Assembly: GCA_948470255.1 (NCBI GenBank)
Contig: CAOKOS010000001.1
Span: forward strand, 1 to 64,000
DNA from: an uncultured Lachnotalea sp.
GTDB taxonomy: Bacteria > Bacillota > Clostridia > Lachnospirales > Lachnospiraceae
Length of the DNA: 64,000 bases
Direction of reading: 5' to 3'
Shown piece by piece: positions 23,846 through 31,540 of this stretch; the stretch's first letter is position 1, and each line of letters begins with the position of its first letter. The notes under the pieces were generated by a model. It was not told where the DNA came from. It was given only the letters and a program-made list of their open reading frames with translations, and searched no databases. Made by a program: the position numbers and the translations under genes.

Positions 23846-24829
23846 ATGAAACGGCTCTTACATGTGTGGGCGAAACATGAAAAATATGTCAATGTGGTTC
23901 TGTTTGCTGCCGCAGTGGTATATCCGCTGATCTTTACCCGCCAGTATCTGATTAATGTGGGAATACTGTGTCTGGTATATGTCCTGCTCTCCCTCAGTTT
24001 AAATGTTTTGACTGGTTACATGGGGATCACAGGTCTAGGATGGGCTGGGTTTTTTGGGATTGGGGCGTATACAGCAGCTATTCTGTCAACGAAAGCAGGC
24101 TGGAATTTTATTCTCACATTTCTGGCGGCCATGGCGGTGACAGGTATGTTTGGACTGCTTATTGGGATGCCCACGAGAAAGCTCAGCGGAAGATATGTTG
24201 CCATTGTTACCATGGCCTTTTGCGAAATCTGCCGTGCGCTGGAAACGAATATGGACTGGCTGACGAGGGGGTCACGTGGTATCCCCAATATTCCCAGGCT
24301 GGAATTATTCGGGATGAAATTTAATAAACAGGCACAGTATTATCTGATTTTATTTTTAGTGCTGTTGGCGGTTATTGTAATGGGCAGGATTGTGAATTCG
24401 AGAATTGGAAGAGGGGTTTTGGCTGTTAAAGATGATGATATTGCAGCTTCGGCCATGGGAGTCAATCCATTTTCCTATAAGGTGATGATCTTTGGAGTGG
24501 CAGCTTCCCTTGCCGGGCTGGCCGGCGCCTTTTATGCCCATTATATTGGGTTCATAGATCCGAGTAATTTTACTTTTGACCAGTCGACCATCATTATCAG
24601 TATGACCATTATGGGGGGCCTTGGCAACCCCATGGGAAGTGTCCTGGGGGCAGTTACTCTGACGGTCCTTCCTGAAATTTTGAGGCCTCTGATGGATGTA
24701 CGCCAGATTGTATACGGCGTTATGCTGATTATTATGATGATTGTCCGGCCTCAGGGTATACTGGGAGGATTTAATCTCAAACATATCCGCCAGCAGGATT
24801 CGGTTCATAAGGAGGTTCGGAATGAGTAA
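23846..24829 (+). CDS. Branched-chain-amino-acid-type ABC permease (LivM family)
   Basis: A 327-residue membrane protein with about nine helices. Characteristic blocks are SLSLNVLTGYMGITGLGWAGFFGIGAYTAA, TRGSRGIPNIPR, GRGVLAVKDDDIAASAMGVN (ATPase-contact loop) and GGLGNPMGSVLGAVTLTVLPEIL. It is the second permease of the importer, 11 nt after the LivH gene, and it overlaps the LivG gene by 8 nt. Confidence 0.94.
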   Translation: MKRLLHVWAKHEKYVNVVLFAAAVVYPLIFTRQYLINVGILCLVYVLLSLSLNVLTGYMGITGLGWAGFFGIGAYTAAILSTKAGWNFILTFLAAMAVTGMFGLLIGMPTRKLSGRYVAIVTMAFCEICRALETNMDWLTRGSRGIPNIPRLELFGMKFNKQAQYYLILFLVLLAVIVMGRIVNSRIGRGVLAVKDDDIAASAMGVNPFSYKVMIFGVAASLAGLAGAFYAHYIGFIDPSNFTFDQSTIIISMTIMGGLGNPMGSVLGAVTLTVLPEILRPLMDVRQIVYGVMLIIMMIVRPQGILGGFNLKHIRQQDSVHKEVRNE

Positions 24830-25592
24830 TGAGGTGATTCTTCGTGCAAAACAAGTGACGCAGCGGTTTGGAGGTTTGTGCGCGGTACACAATGCGGATC
24901 TTGAAGTCAGGAAACATGAAATAGTGGGGATTATCGGGCCCAACGGAGCGGGAAAATCGACCCTGTTCAACAACATTACCGGAATGTACAAGCCAACCGA
25001 GGGGCAGATCTATTTTCATGATATGGATATTACAGGGAAAACGCCCTATGAAATCACCAAACTGGGTATGGCGCGTACGTTTCAAAATATCCGCCTCTTT
25101 CCCACTATGACCGTACTGGAGAACGTAATGCTGGGTGTCCACAGCAAAACGAAAGCCAATCTCCTTGATGTGATTTTTAAAACCAAGAGAGCAAAAAAAG
25201 AAGAAGAGGAAACCTTAAAAAAGGCGGAAGAGATTTTGAAGCTGACTGGGTTATACGAGGCGAGATATAACTATGCCACCAGTCTGCCTTATGGATACCA
25301 GAGGCATCTGGAATTTTCCCGGGCATTGGCCAGTTCTCCGGAATTGCTTTTGTTTGATGAACCGGCGGCTGGGATGAATGAGCGTGAAACGAAGGAACTG
25401 TCGGATTTTATATTTAAATTGCGGGACATGGGATATTCGATCCTGCTGATTGAACATGACATGAAGCTTGTAATGAGCATCTGCGACCGGATTTACGTCC
25501 TTGACCATGGGGAAGTGATTGCCAATGGGGAACCGGAGGAGGTAAGGAATAATCCAGACGTTATCGAAGCATATCTGGGGAAGGAGGAATAG
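24822..25592 (+). CDS. ABC transporter ATP-binding protein (LivG family)
   Basis: A 256-residue ATPase. Walker A is GPNGAGKST, the Q-loop region ARTFQNIRLFPTMTVLENVMLG is of LivG type, and the signature is the degenerate LPYGYQRHLEFSRAL usual for this subfamily; Walker B LLLFDEPAAGMNERE and switch LIEHDMKLVMSICDRI follow. ATG 24822 after AAGGAGGTTCGG is the start, not the track's 24741. It pairs with the LivF-type ATPase next to it. Confidence 0.94.
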   Translation: MSNEVILRAKQVTQRFGGLCAVHNADLEVRKHEIVGIIGPNGAGKSTLFNNITGMYKPTEGQIYFHDMDITGKTPYEITKLGMARTFQNIRLFPTMTVLENVMLGVHSKTKANLLDVIFKTKRAKKEEEETLKKAEEILKLTGLYEARYNYATSLPYGYQRHLEFSRALASSPELLLFDEPAAGMNERETKELSDFIFKLRDMGYSILLIEHDMKLVMSICDRIYVLDHGEVIANGEPEEVRNNPDVIEAYLGKEE

Positions 25593-25596
25593 ACCT

Positions 25597-26307
25597 ATGG
25601 CTTTGCTTGAGGTTCGCGATTTATGCGTGAATTACGGAGCAATAAAAGCAGTGAGGGGAATCAGCTTTGACGTTGAGGAAGGAAAAGTTGTGACTTTGAT
25701 CGGGGCAAACGGCTCCGGGAAAACGACGACGATGAAAACCATCATAGGAGTGAATAAGGCTGCTTCCGGGAGCATTGTTTTTGACGGGAAAGATATTACC
25801 TCCCTGCCTTCCCATCAGATTATCCAGCGGGGAATCGCTATTTCTCCAGAAGGGCGTCAGGTATTTCCGCGGATGTCGGTTCTGGAAAACCTGAATATGG
25901 GAGCCTATATCTGCAAAGATAAAAAGGTCATTGAAGAGGGGATTGAACGGGCTTTTACGCTGTTTCCGATTCTGGAAGAGAGAAAGAACCAGTCAGCCGG
26001 CACCCTTTCCGGAGGCGAACAGCAGATGCTGGCGGTTGCCCGGGCGCTGATGGGAAACCCGCGCCTTTTGATCATGGACGAACCGTCGTTGGGACTTGCG
26101 CCACTGATCGTTAAAAATATTTTTTTGCTGATTGAAAAGATTAGCCAGATGGGCATTACGATCCTTCTGGTGGAACAAAATGCCAAAATGGCTTTAACTT
26201 CTTCTGACCGGGGCTATGTGCTGCAGACCGGGAAAATTGTATTGGAAGGAGAAAGCCAGGAATTGCTGGATAACCAACAGGTACGAAACGCGTATCTGGG
26301 CGGCTAG
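25597..26307 (+). CDS. ABC transporter ATP-binding protein (LivF family)
   Basis: A 236-residue ATPase of standard LivF length. Walker A is GANGSGKTT, followed by GIAISPEGRQVFPRMSVLENLNMGAY, the signature LSGGEQQMLAVARALM, Walker B LLIMDEPSLGLAP and LLVEQNAKMAL. It completes the importer's ATPase pair and starts 4 nt after the LivG gene. Confidence 0.94.
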   Translation: MALLEVRDLCVNYGAIKAVRGISFDVEEGKVVTLIGANGSGKTTTMKTIIGVNKAASGSIVFDGKDITSLPSHQIIQRGIAISPEGRQVFPRMSVLENLNMGAYICKDKKVIEEGIERAFTLFPILEERKNQSAGTLSGGEQQMLAVARALMGNPRLLIMDEPSLGLAPLIVKNIFLLIEKISQMGITILLVEQNAKMALTSSDRGYVLQTGKIVLEGESQELLDNQQVRNAYLGG

Positions 26308-26407
26308 ATTACAGACACCTTTATAATCTGGTAAGCCTGATTGCCTTTTTAGAGAAGCTGTCTGGCCTTCAGGTAATTATGAGAGGATAAAAGGAAAGGA
26401 GAGAGTC

Positions 26408-27460
26408 ATGAATCATTCAGAAAACAAAAAAATCAGGATGGTAATTGTGGGCTGCGGAAATGTGGCTGAAAAACGCCACGCTCCCCTTTGTGATGCCAGC
26501 CCCTATGTGGATTTGTATGGTTTTTTCAACAGGACCAGGGAAAAAGCGGAGAAATTCGCGAAGAAGTATGGTGGAAAAGTATACGGCAGCCTGGAAGAGG
26601 TCCTGCAGGACGATATGGTGGATGCAATTCTTGTGGCCACATCGGAAGGCTCCCACTGGGAAATCAGCGTGGCCGGACTGAAGGCCGGCAAACATGTTCT
26701 ATGTGAAAAGCCCATGGCTTCCAGCCCAGAGCAATGCCGGGCCATGATCGAGGCGGAGGAGAAGAGCGGGAAAAAACTGATGATTAATCATAACCAGCGG
26801 TTATATGCGCCTCATATAAAAGCAAAACAGCTGATTCAGGAAGGGGCTGTCGGAAAAGTCTTGTATTTCCGGACAGAGTACAGCTTCAGAGGGCATGAAA
26901 CAAACGCGGAAGGAATCATTAATAAAAACCATTATGACAGGATTAACCACGTTCACGGTGTTCTGTCACAGGTGGGAAGCCATCGGATTGATTTGATGAA
27001 TTTCCTGTTTGAAGAGGAAGTGGACGAGGTATTCCTGGCTGCCCATACACTGGCAAAAACCTTCAGCAACGGAGAGCCGGTCCCCTATGAAGACCAGTCC
27101 GTACTGAATATCCGCTATAAAAACGGAATTGTGGGGACGGTTGAAAATTCATGGCTGGATTTTTCCGATAATGGAAGGAAAACTTTTATCTATGGGACAG
27201 AAGGAACCATAGAAACATATGCGGGACAATACGGGGTTGTGTTACATAAAAGGAATGGGGAACGTGTCTACTATGATGTGGGAAGGATTCCTGGACATTA
27301 TGAGCCGCCTCTGACAAAAATCGTGGACATTTTCGCAAAATGTGTACTTGAGGATACGAAGCCGCTCTGTACCTCAAAGGAGGGCCTGCACTGCCTTCAG
27401 ATTATTAACGCGGCTTATGAATCCCAAAAAACCAATACATGGACAAAGGTTCGGGCATAA
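26408..27460 (+). CDS. Gfo/Idh/MocA family NAD(P)-dependent oxidoreductase
   Basis: A 350-residue protein. The Rossmann domain begins IVGCGNVAEKRHAPL; the EKP motif (CEKPMASSPEQCRAM) holds the conserved lysine near residue 100. The C-terminal alpha/beta domain (from about 125) has the catalytic-site histidine region SQVGSHRIDLMNFLF. The family oxidises or epimerises sugars, inositols and other polyols. It is 100 nt after the LivF gene, with AAAGGAAAGGAGAGAG as the ribosome site, and 10 nt before the UroD-fold gene, so it probably handles the imported compound. The substrate cannot be read from sequence. Confidence 0.92.
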   Translation: MNHSENKKIRMVIVGCGNVAEKRHAPLCDASPYVDLYGFFNRTREKAEKFAKKYGGKVYGSLEEVLQDDMVDAILVATSEGSHWEISVAGLKAGKHVLCEKPMASSPEQCRAMIEAEEKSGKKLMINHNQRLYAPHIKAKQLIQEGAVGKVLYFRTEYSFRGHETNAEGIINKNHYDRINHVHGVLSQVGSHRIDLMNFLFEEEVDEVFLAAHTLAKTFSNGEPVPYEDQSVLNIRYKNGIVGTVENSWLDFSDNGRKTFIYGTEGTIETYAGQYGVVLHKRNGERVYYDVGRIPGHYEPPLTKIVDIFAKCVLEDTKPLCTSKEGLHCLQIINAAYESQKTNTWTKVRA

Positions 27461-27470
27461 TGGAGGAATT

Positions 27471-28397
27471 ATGACAAGAAAAGAAAGAATGATAGCATTT
27501 TTTAACGACCGGCCGGTGGATCATGCTCCCCACTGTGTGTTTGTGCATGTGCCGGAGGAGAGGCGATTCGGAGAAGCGGGGGCCCAGGCCCAGTTTGACT
27601 TCCATAGGGAAAGCCGGAATTCTTTTTTGAAAATTATTGTAGATCTCCGGTTTGTGGTGGATTATCCCCTGCAGAGGCCGGAAGACTGGAAGGCTTTTAA
27701 AGGATTTGATAAAAACGAGAAATATTTTCAGACAAATCTGGATCTGCTGAAACGGATTGTGGATAAGAACCAGGGGGAAGATCTGGTTTACTGGACCTTA
27801 TTTACACCTTGGAACCATGCGCGGGCCATGACCAGGGACGATGCGATTATAAATGCACATACTTATTCCCAGAAACCGGAATTTGAGGATGCCATGAAAA
27901 GACTGGAAGAAGCGGTGGTTAAGCAGGCAGACATTTTCTTTGACGAAGGTGTTGACGGAATGTACTACGCGTCCAGAGGCGGAGAACTCAACCGGTTTGA
28001 GGATGAGATTTTCCAGAAATATGTGAAACAGTACGATATCAATGTGCTGAATCAGATTAACAAGCGGTCCAAATATAATATTTTTCATATGTGTGGAGAT
28101 AATCTTCGGATGGAGCAGTACCGGGATTATGACTGCGCCGCCATCAACTGGGATATCCATGGGAATAATCTCTCCTTATCCCAGGGGCGTGCCATGTTTG
28201 GCAAAAAGGTAATGGGCGGGCTTGATAACCTGGGTTCCATTTCCAATGGGACGCCGGAAAAAACCGCCGAAGAGACAAAGGCAGTGATAGAAAGTTATGG
28301 GAAACAGGGACTGATTGTTGGTGCGGATTGTACATTGGCAGCCTATGCGCCAATGGATAATATAAGAGCAATGGCGGACGTTTGTGACACTTATTAG
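27471..28397 (+). CDS. UroD-fold methyltransferase-like protein (MtaA/CmuA type)
   Basis: A 308-residue protein starting MTRKERMIAFFNDRPVDHAP, the opening found in UroD-superfamily methyltransferases. The active-site block of true uroporphyrinogen decarboxylase (the FMRQAGR region) is absent. Instead it has HMC near residue 206 and a further cysteine 79 residues on (VGADC), fitting the H-x-C-xn-C zinc motif of corrinoid-dependent methyltransferases such as MtaA and MtbA. The intervening GGLDNLG and DCTLAAYAPMDNIRAM also match the family. ATG 27471 follows TGGAGGAATT; the track start 27342 lies inside the preceding gene. No corrinoid protein gene is in the window. A role in demethylating the imported compound is inference. 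Confidence 0.85.
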   Translation: MTRKERMIAFFNDRPVDHAPHCVFVHVPEERRFGEAGAQAQFDFHRESRNSFLKIIVDLRFVVDYPLQRPEDWKAFKGFDKNEKYFQTNLDLLKRIVDKNQGEDLVYWTLFTPWNHARAMTRDDAIINAHTYSQKPEFEDAMKRLEEAVVKQADIFFDEGVDGMYYASRGGELNRFEDEIFQKYVKQYDINVLNQINKRSKYNIFHMCGDNLRMEQYRDYDCAAINWDIHGNNLSLSQGRAMFGKKVMGGLDNLGSISNGTPEKTAEETKAVIESYGKQGLIVGADCTLAAYAPMDNIRAMADVCDTY

Positions 28398-28470
28398 ACA
28401 GACGACGGCGGGCTCTGGTGTTTGGTAAAAGCCAGAAAAATAGTATTGCAAGGGAAAGGAGAACGTAACA

Positions 28471-29709
28471 ATGAAAAAATTTTGGTCATTTACGCTTATG
28501 GCCGTCCTTATTACGACGCTCATTGCAGGTTGTGGGAAGGACAAACCAGAGGAAACGTCTGTGGCGGAGAGCAAAGCAGCTGTGGAATCCCAGAAAGAGG
28601 AGAAAGAGAAACCGAAGGAAGAACAGAAAGAAGGGGATAACAGCCCATATAAAATTGCATGTATTGCGCCTCTGACAGGGAGCGCGGAGGAACATGGCAA
28701 GTCCTACAAAAACGCCATTGAGTATAAGCTGGCGGAAATCAATGCTGCCGGTGGTATCAACGGCCATCAGATAGAATGTGATTTTTATGATGACAAGGGA
28801 GACTCAAAGGAAAGTGTTACAGTTGCGTCCCTGGTTGCTGAAAATGACGAGTATCTGGCCTGCTTTGGCCCCTTTTCATCAACCTGCGCCATTGCGGCTG
28901 CGCCTACTTTTATAGAGTCAGGGATTACCTTATTTGCCCCTTCCTCTTCCCATGAGGATTTTACGAACCTGGGAGAATACATGGTACGCGGGTGCAATAC
29001 ATCGGAAATCCAACAGAGGTTTTATGCGAAATTCATGTATAATTTTTATGGCGCAAAGAATGTTGTTTTCCTCTACTTAAATGATGATGCGGGCAACAGC
29101 AGCAAGGACTATTTCCAGCAGTTCTTTGAGGAACTGGGAGGCAGCGTCCTGTCAGCGGAATCTTATGAGAAGGAACAGAAAGACTTTAACGCGCTTTTGA
29201 CCAACGCAAAAGCTCTGGATCCGGAAGTCCTGGTGGTGTACGGAGGATATTCCGACGTGGCTTCTATTATCCTCCAGGCAAAAAATCTGGAAATTGAGGC
29301 GCCGGTTATGACCTTTGGCGCAGCGCAGCAGCAGGGGCTTTTGGATATCGTAGGTACAGAGGGGGACGGAACCCTGATTATGACTGCCCTGGATCTTGAT
29401 GCAGACACCCCTCAGCTGAAGGCATTTTCCGAAGGCTTTATGAAGGAATATAATGTTGAATCCATCAATTCCCATGTGCTGAATATGTATGATGGAATTA
29501 CATGTTTTGCGGATGCCCTTACAGCCTGCGGGCCGGATCGCGCCGCGATTGCAGAGTATATGCGTAATTGTACCGTGGAGGGACTTTGCGGTTCCTATGA
29601 AGTCGTGGACGGGGATCCGGATAAACCCATGGGCGTCGTCACCATCCAGGACGGGCAGTTTGTACCGTACAGGACTGTGAACCCGGATTATACAGGGGAT
29701 GTGGATTAA
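28471..29709 (+). CDS. ABC transporter substrate-binding lipoprotein (LivJ/HAAT family)
   Basis: A 412-residue protein with a lipoprotein signal peptide (lipobox LIAGC, Cys21), a charged Glu/Lys-rich linker (about 25-60), and a type I periplasmic-binding fold from KIACIAPLTGSAEEHGKSY. The block INAAGGINGHQIECDFYDDKGD is characteristic of the LivJ/HAAT group. It is the last gene of the liv-like operon and would deliver the ligand to the LivH/M permeases at the outer face of the membrane. A strong terminator follows. The ligand is unknown; only pocket modelling could narrow it. Confidence 0.94.
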   Translation: MKKFWSFTLMAVLITTLIAGCGKDKPEETSVAESKAAVESQKEEKEKPKEEQKEGDNSPYKIACIAPLTGSAEEHGKSYKNAIEYKLAEINAAGGINGHQIECDFYDDKGDSKESVTVASLVAENDEYLACFGPFSSTCAIAAAPTFIESGITLFAPSSSHEDFTNLGEYMVRGCNTSEIQQRFYAKFMYNFYGAKNVVFLYLNDDAGNSSKDYFQQFFEELGGSVLSAESYEKEQKDFNALLTNAKALDPEVLVVYGGYSDVASIILQAKNLEIEAPVMTFGAAQQQGLLDIVGTEGDGTLIMTALDLDADTPQLKAFSEGFMKEYNVESINSHVLNMYDGITCFADALTACGPDRAAIAEYMRNCTVEGLCGSYEVVDGDPDKPMGVVTIQDGQFVPYRTVNPDYTGDVD

Positions 29710-29740
29710 ATACTTTCGCAATAATTTTCTATAAGAAAAA

Positions 29741-29784
29741 AATAAAGACTTTTCAAAGGATGATCTCCTTGAAAAGTCTTTATT
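29741..29784 (+). terminator. Terminator of the gntR-liv operon
   Basis: AATAAAGACTTTTCAA-AGGA pairs with TCCTTGAAAAGTCTTTATT, a 19-bp stem with one bulged base and a short loop. The T-rich tail is short because the palindromic repeat begins directly after the stem. The stem is near-symmetrical and might work in both directions. Confidence 0.85.
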
Positions 29785-29982
29785 ACTTTATAGGAAACTG
29801 CGAGAGCCTTTCAGGCCCGCTCACGCGCGGCGATTGCGCAAAGCGCAATCTTTGTTCCTTTATAGAAGACTGCCTCCTATAAAGTAAAAAAACCTCCGCC
29901 AGGAACGCACTGGGGCGGAGAGGGATTATATCGTTGAAGCGATCCGCCACAGGCGGAGAATCCTGCGTGGCAGGATTCTTTA
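29783..29982 (+). repeat. Interspersed palindromic repeat, copy 2, with internal insertion
   Basis: It shares with 86-212 the ends TTACTTTATAGGA / TCCTATAAAGTAAA and the tail GGCGGAGAGGGATTATATCG, TGAAGCGAT, CAGGCGGAGAATCCTGC and GCAGGATTCTTT, in the same order and orientation. Between the two inverted arms this copy carries about 75 extra nt (29801-29874), itself containing GATTGCGCAAAGCGCAATC and a partial end TTGTTCCTTTATAGAA, as if another element of the family had inserted. It lies between the liv-operon terminator and the 3' end of tRNA-Thr. Confidence 0.8.
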
Positions 29983-30002
29983 TTCTTATTTAATTTTTTT
30001 AG

Positions 30003-30075
30003 AGCTGGCGAGCAGACTCGAACTGCCGACCTCCTCATTACCAATGAGGTGCGCTACCACCTGTGCCACGCCAGC
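30003..30075 (-). tRNA. tRNA-Thr (anticodon GGT)
   Basis: On the minus strand GCTGGCG (acceptor) opens a 73-nt cloverleaf: D arm with GGTGGTAG, anticodon stem CCTCA-type with loop TTGGTAA giving anticodon GGT, T arm GGCAGTTCGAGTCTGC and acceptor CGCCAGC with discriminator T. CCA is not encoded. A run of T residues follows the gene on this strand only as TAAAAAAATT, so termination may rely on the repeat-associated hairpin. Confidence 0.95.
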
Positions 30076-30198
30076 ACTGTTCCACTTTTCAGCGGCAACA
30101 TGAATAATATACTATAGAAGGGCTTCCTTGTCAACTAGCAATTCTGGAAATTTTATTTTTTTTGACAATCTTTTTTGTAGCCGGAATTCTTATATTTT
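30076..30198. other. Spacer between tRNA-Thr and the LacI-type gene
   Basis: The stretch 29710-30198 has no protein gene; it holds the liv terminator, repeat copy 2 and tRNA-Thr. The remaining 120 nt here are AT-rich. GTATATTATT (complement AATAATATAC) around 30105 could be part of the tRNA promoter on the minus strand; nothing else is seen. Confidence 0.4.
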
Positions 30199-31209
30199 CT
30201 AGTTTTTACGCCTGATTTCCCGGCAGGAATCGCGAAGGGCCAGACGGCAGGGCATTTTTATATGAAGGGCGGCGTCTAAAGGCGTTTTCAAAAGATGGTA
30301 TACAATACCGGCTCCATACTGGCCCATTTCATAGGCGGGCGCATGGATGGTGGTCAGGGGCGGAGAAGCCATCCGGCAAAGGCTGATATCGTCAAATCCG
30401 ATGAAGGAGAGGTCGCCAGGTACCTTGAACCCTTGTTCTTTGGCAGCATTGAGGGCGCCAAGGGCGATGGGGTCGCTGGCGGCAAATACAGCAGAAGGAA
30501 GCGTACCGGAATCAATCAGTTCCATCATCATACGGTAGCCGGATTCACTGGAAAACAGTTCTTCTTTCATATAAGGCAGGTAAGTAATACCCCGGCTTTC
30601 ACAATAAGCGATAAAAGCGCTGCGTCTGCTGTCAGGGAATAGGGAACCATCGGCCAAATACTCCAGGCCACCCAGATAAGCAATATCCCTGTGGCCGAGA
30701 TGGTAGAGATATTCCAGGGCTTCAAAGACAGCCTGTTCAAAATTCAGGGTGATGGAAGAAGTCTCAGGATCCGGGGAGGCCATATCAATGAGCAGAAGGG
30801 AGTCGTTCAATTCTTTGAACAGGGCCACTTCATCTGTGGTAAATTTGCCAATACAGATTAAGCCGTCGGCCTGGGCCAGAGATTCCATACAGTTTAAATC
30901 ACTTTTAAACGTGCGGATGACATTCAGGTAGTTGGACAGGCAGAAATCTTCGATACCCTGCCGGATGGAAAGGTAATAATTGTCTTCCAATTCCTGCAGC
31001 GAAGAAAACCACTGTAAAATCCCCATGGTGTATGCGGATTTTGCAGAACTTTTCTGTTTTTTACGGTAATTTAATGCTTTGGCGGCATTAAGAACCTTCT
31101 GCCTGGTCTCCGAAGGGACAGACAGGGAAGCATCGTTATTGAGAATCCTGGAAGCGGCGGCAGAGGAAACGCCAGCCATTTCTGCAACATCCTTTAAAGT
31201 AGCAGCCAA
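30199..31209 (-). CDS. LacI/GalR family transcriptional regulator of the galactose operon
   Basis: A 336-residue protein. The N-terminal HTH (TLKDVAEMAGVSSAAASRILN) and hinge (KVLNAAKALNYR) are typical of LacI/GalR; the core is a type I periplasmic-binding fold (GLICIGKF, HLGHRDIAYLGG, FAASDPIALGALNAAKEQG, DLSFIGFDDI). It starts at TTG 31209 after GAGAGGGATTTTA, an uncommon start that may keep the repressor level low. It is divergent from galK, and three TTAGTRAA sites overlap the galK promoter, so it probably represses galKET in the absence of galactose. Confidence 0.92.
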   Translation of the reverse strand: MAATLKDVAEMAGVSSAAASRILNNDASLSVPSETRQKVLNAAKALNYRKKQKSSAKSAYTMGILQWFSSLQELEDNYYLSIRQGIEDFCLSNYLNVIRTFKSDLNCMESLAQADGLICIGKFTTDEVALFKELNDSLLLIDMASPDPETSSITLNFEQAVFEALEYLYHLGHRDIAYLGGLEYLADGSLFPDSRRSAFIAYCESRGITYLPYMKEELFSSESGYRMMMELIDSGTLPSAVFAASDPIALGALNAAKEQGFKVPGDLSFIGFDDISLCRMASPPLTTIHAPAYEMGQYGAGIVYHLLKTPLDAALHIKMPCRLALRDSCREIRRKN

Positions 31210-31244
31210 TAAAATCCCTCTCTTTCACATTATCCTTCCCGGAC

Positions 31245-31273
31245 ATTATAAACAAAAACAATGGGAAAAGCAA
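31245..31273 (-). promoter_or_regulatory. Promoter of the LacI-type regulator gene
   Basis: On the minus strand TTGCTT (31273-31268) and TATAAT (31250-31245) are separated by 17 nt, about 40 nt before the TTG start. Confidence 0.65.
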
Positions 31274-31388
31274 TCCTGACGTGACTGGGGGGCTGTATTT
31301 TTGCTTTTAGGATCCGGATGCGGGAAGTTTTGATTGATAGCGACACCGCCGGCGGCGCCATATAAATGTCTGTGTATCAGAATGAGAG

Positions 31389-31442
31389 TTTAGTGAAATA
31401 TACGATAATTATTAGTAAATATATGTTGAGGTTTTAGTAAAA
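31389..31442 (+). promoter_or_regulatory. Three operator-like TTAGTRAA sites at 22-bp intervals
   Basis: TTTAGTGAAAT (31389-31399), ATTAGTAAAT (31411-31420) and TTTTAGTAAAA (31432-31442) repeat the core TTAGT exactly 22 bp apart, about two helical turns. The third is a perfect palindrome centred on G and lies between the -35 and -10 of the galK promoter. The arrangement fits a LacI/GalR-type repressor bound on one face of the helix. Confidence 0.65.
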
Positions 31443-31454
31443 GTATGCTATGCT
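31426..31454 (+). promoter_or_regulatory. Promoter of the gal operon
   Basis: TTGAGG (31426-31431) and TATGCT (31449-31454) at 17-nt spacing, with an operator-like palindrome filling the spacer. The rest of the 331-nt divergent spacer (31210-31540) shows no gene. Confidence 0.65.
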
Positions 31455-31540
31455 AAGAATAGCAGAAAAGACAGGGAAATACCGGCGAAAACATGCCAGA
31501 ATAAAATGCCGGAATGAAACGGAAAGGGAAGGTACGGACA

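Noticed and set aside
31330-31370. GC-rich palindrome CGCCGGCGGCGCC in the lacI-gal spacer considered as a terminator or operator
   Set aside because: Short, without a T-run and upstream of both the gal promoter and the operator array; likely chance.
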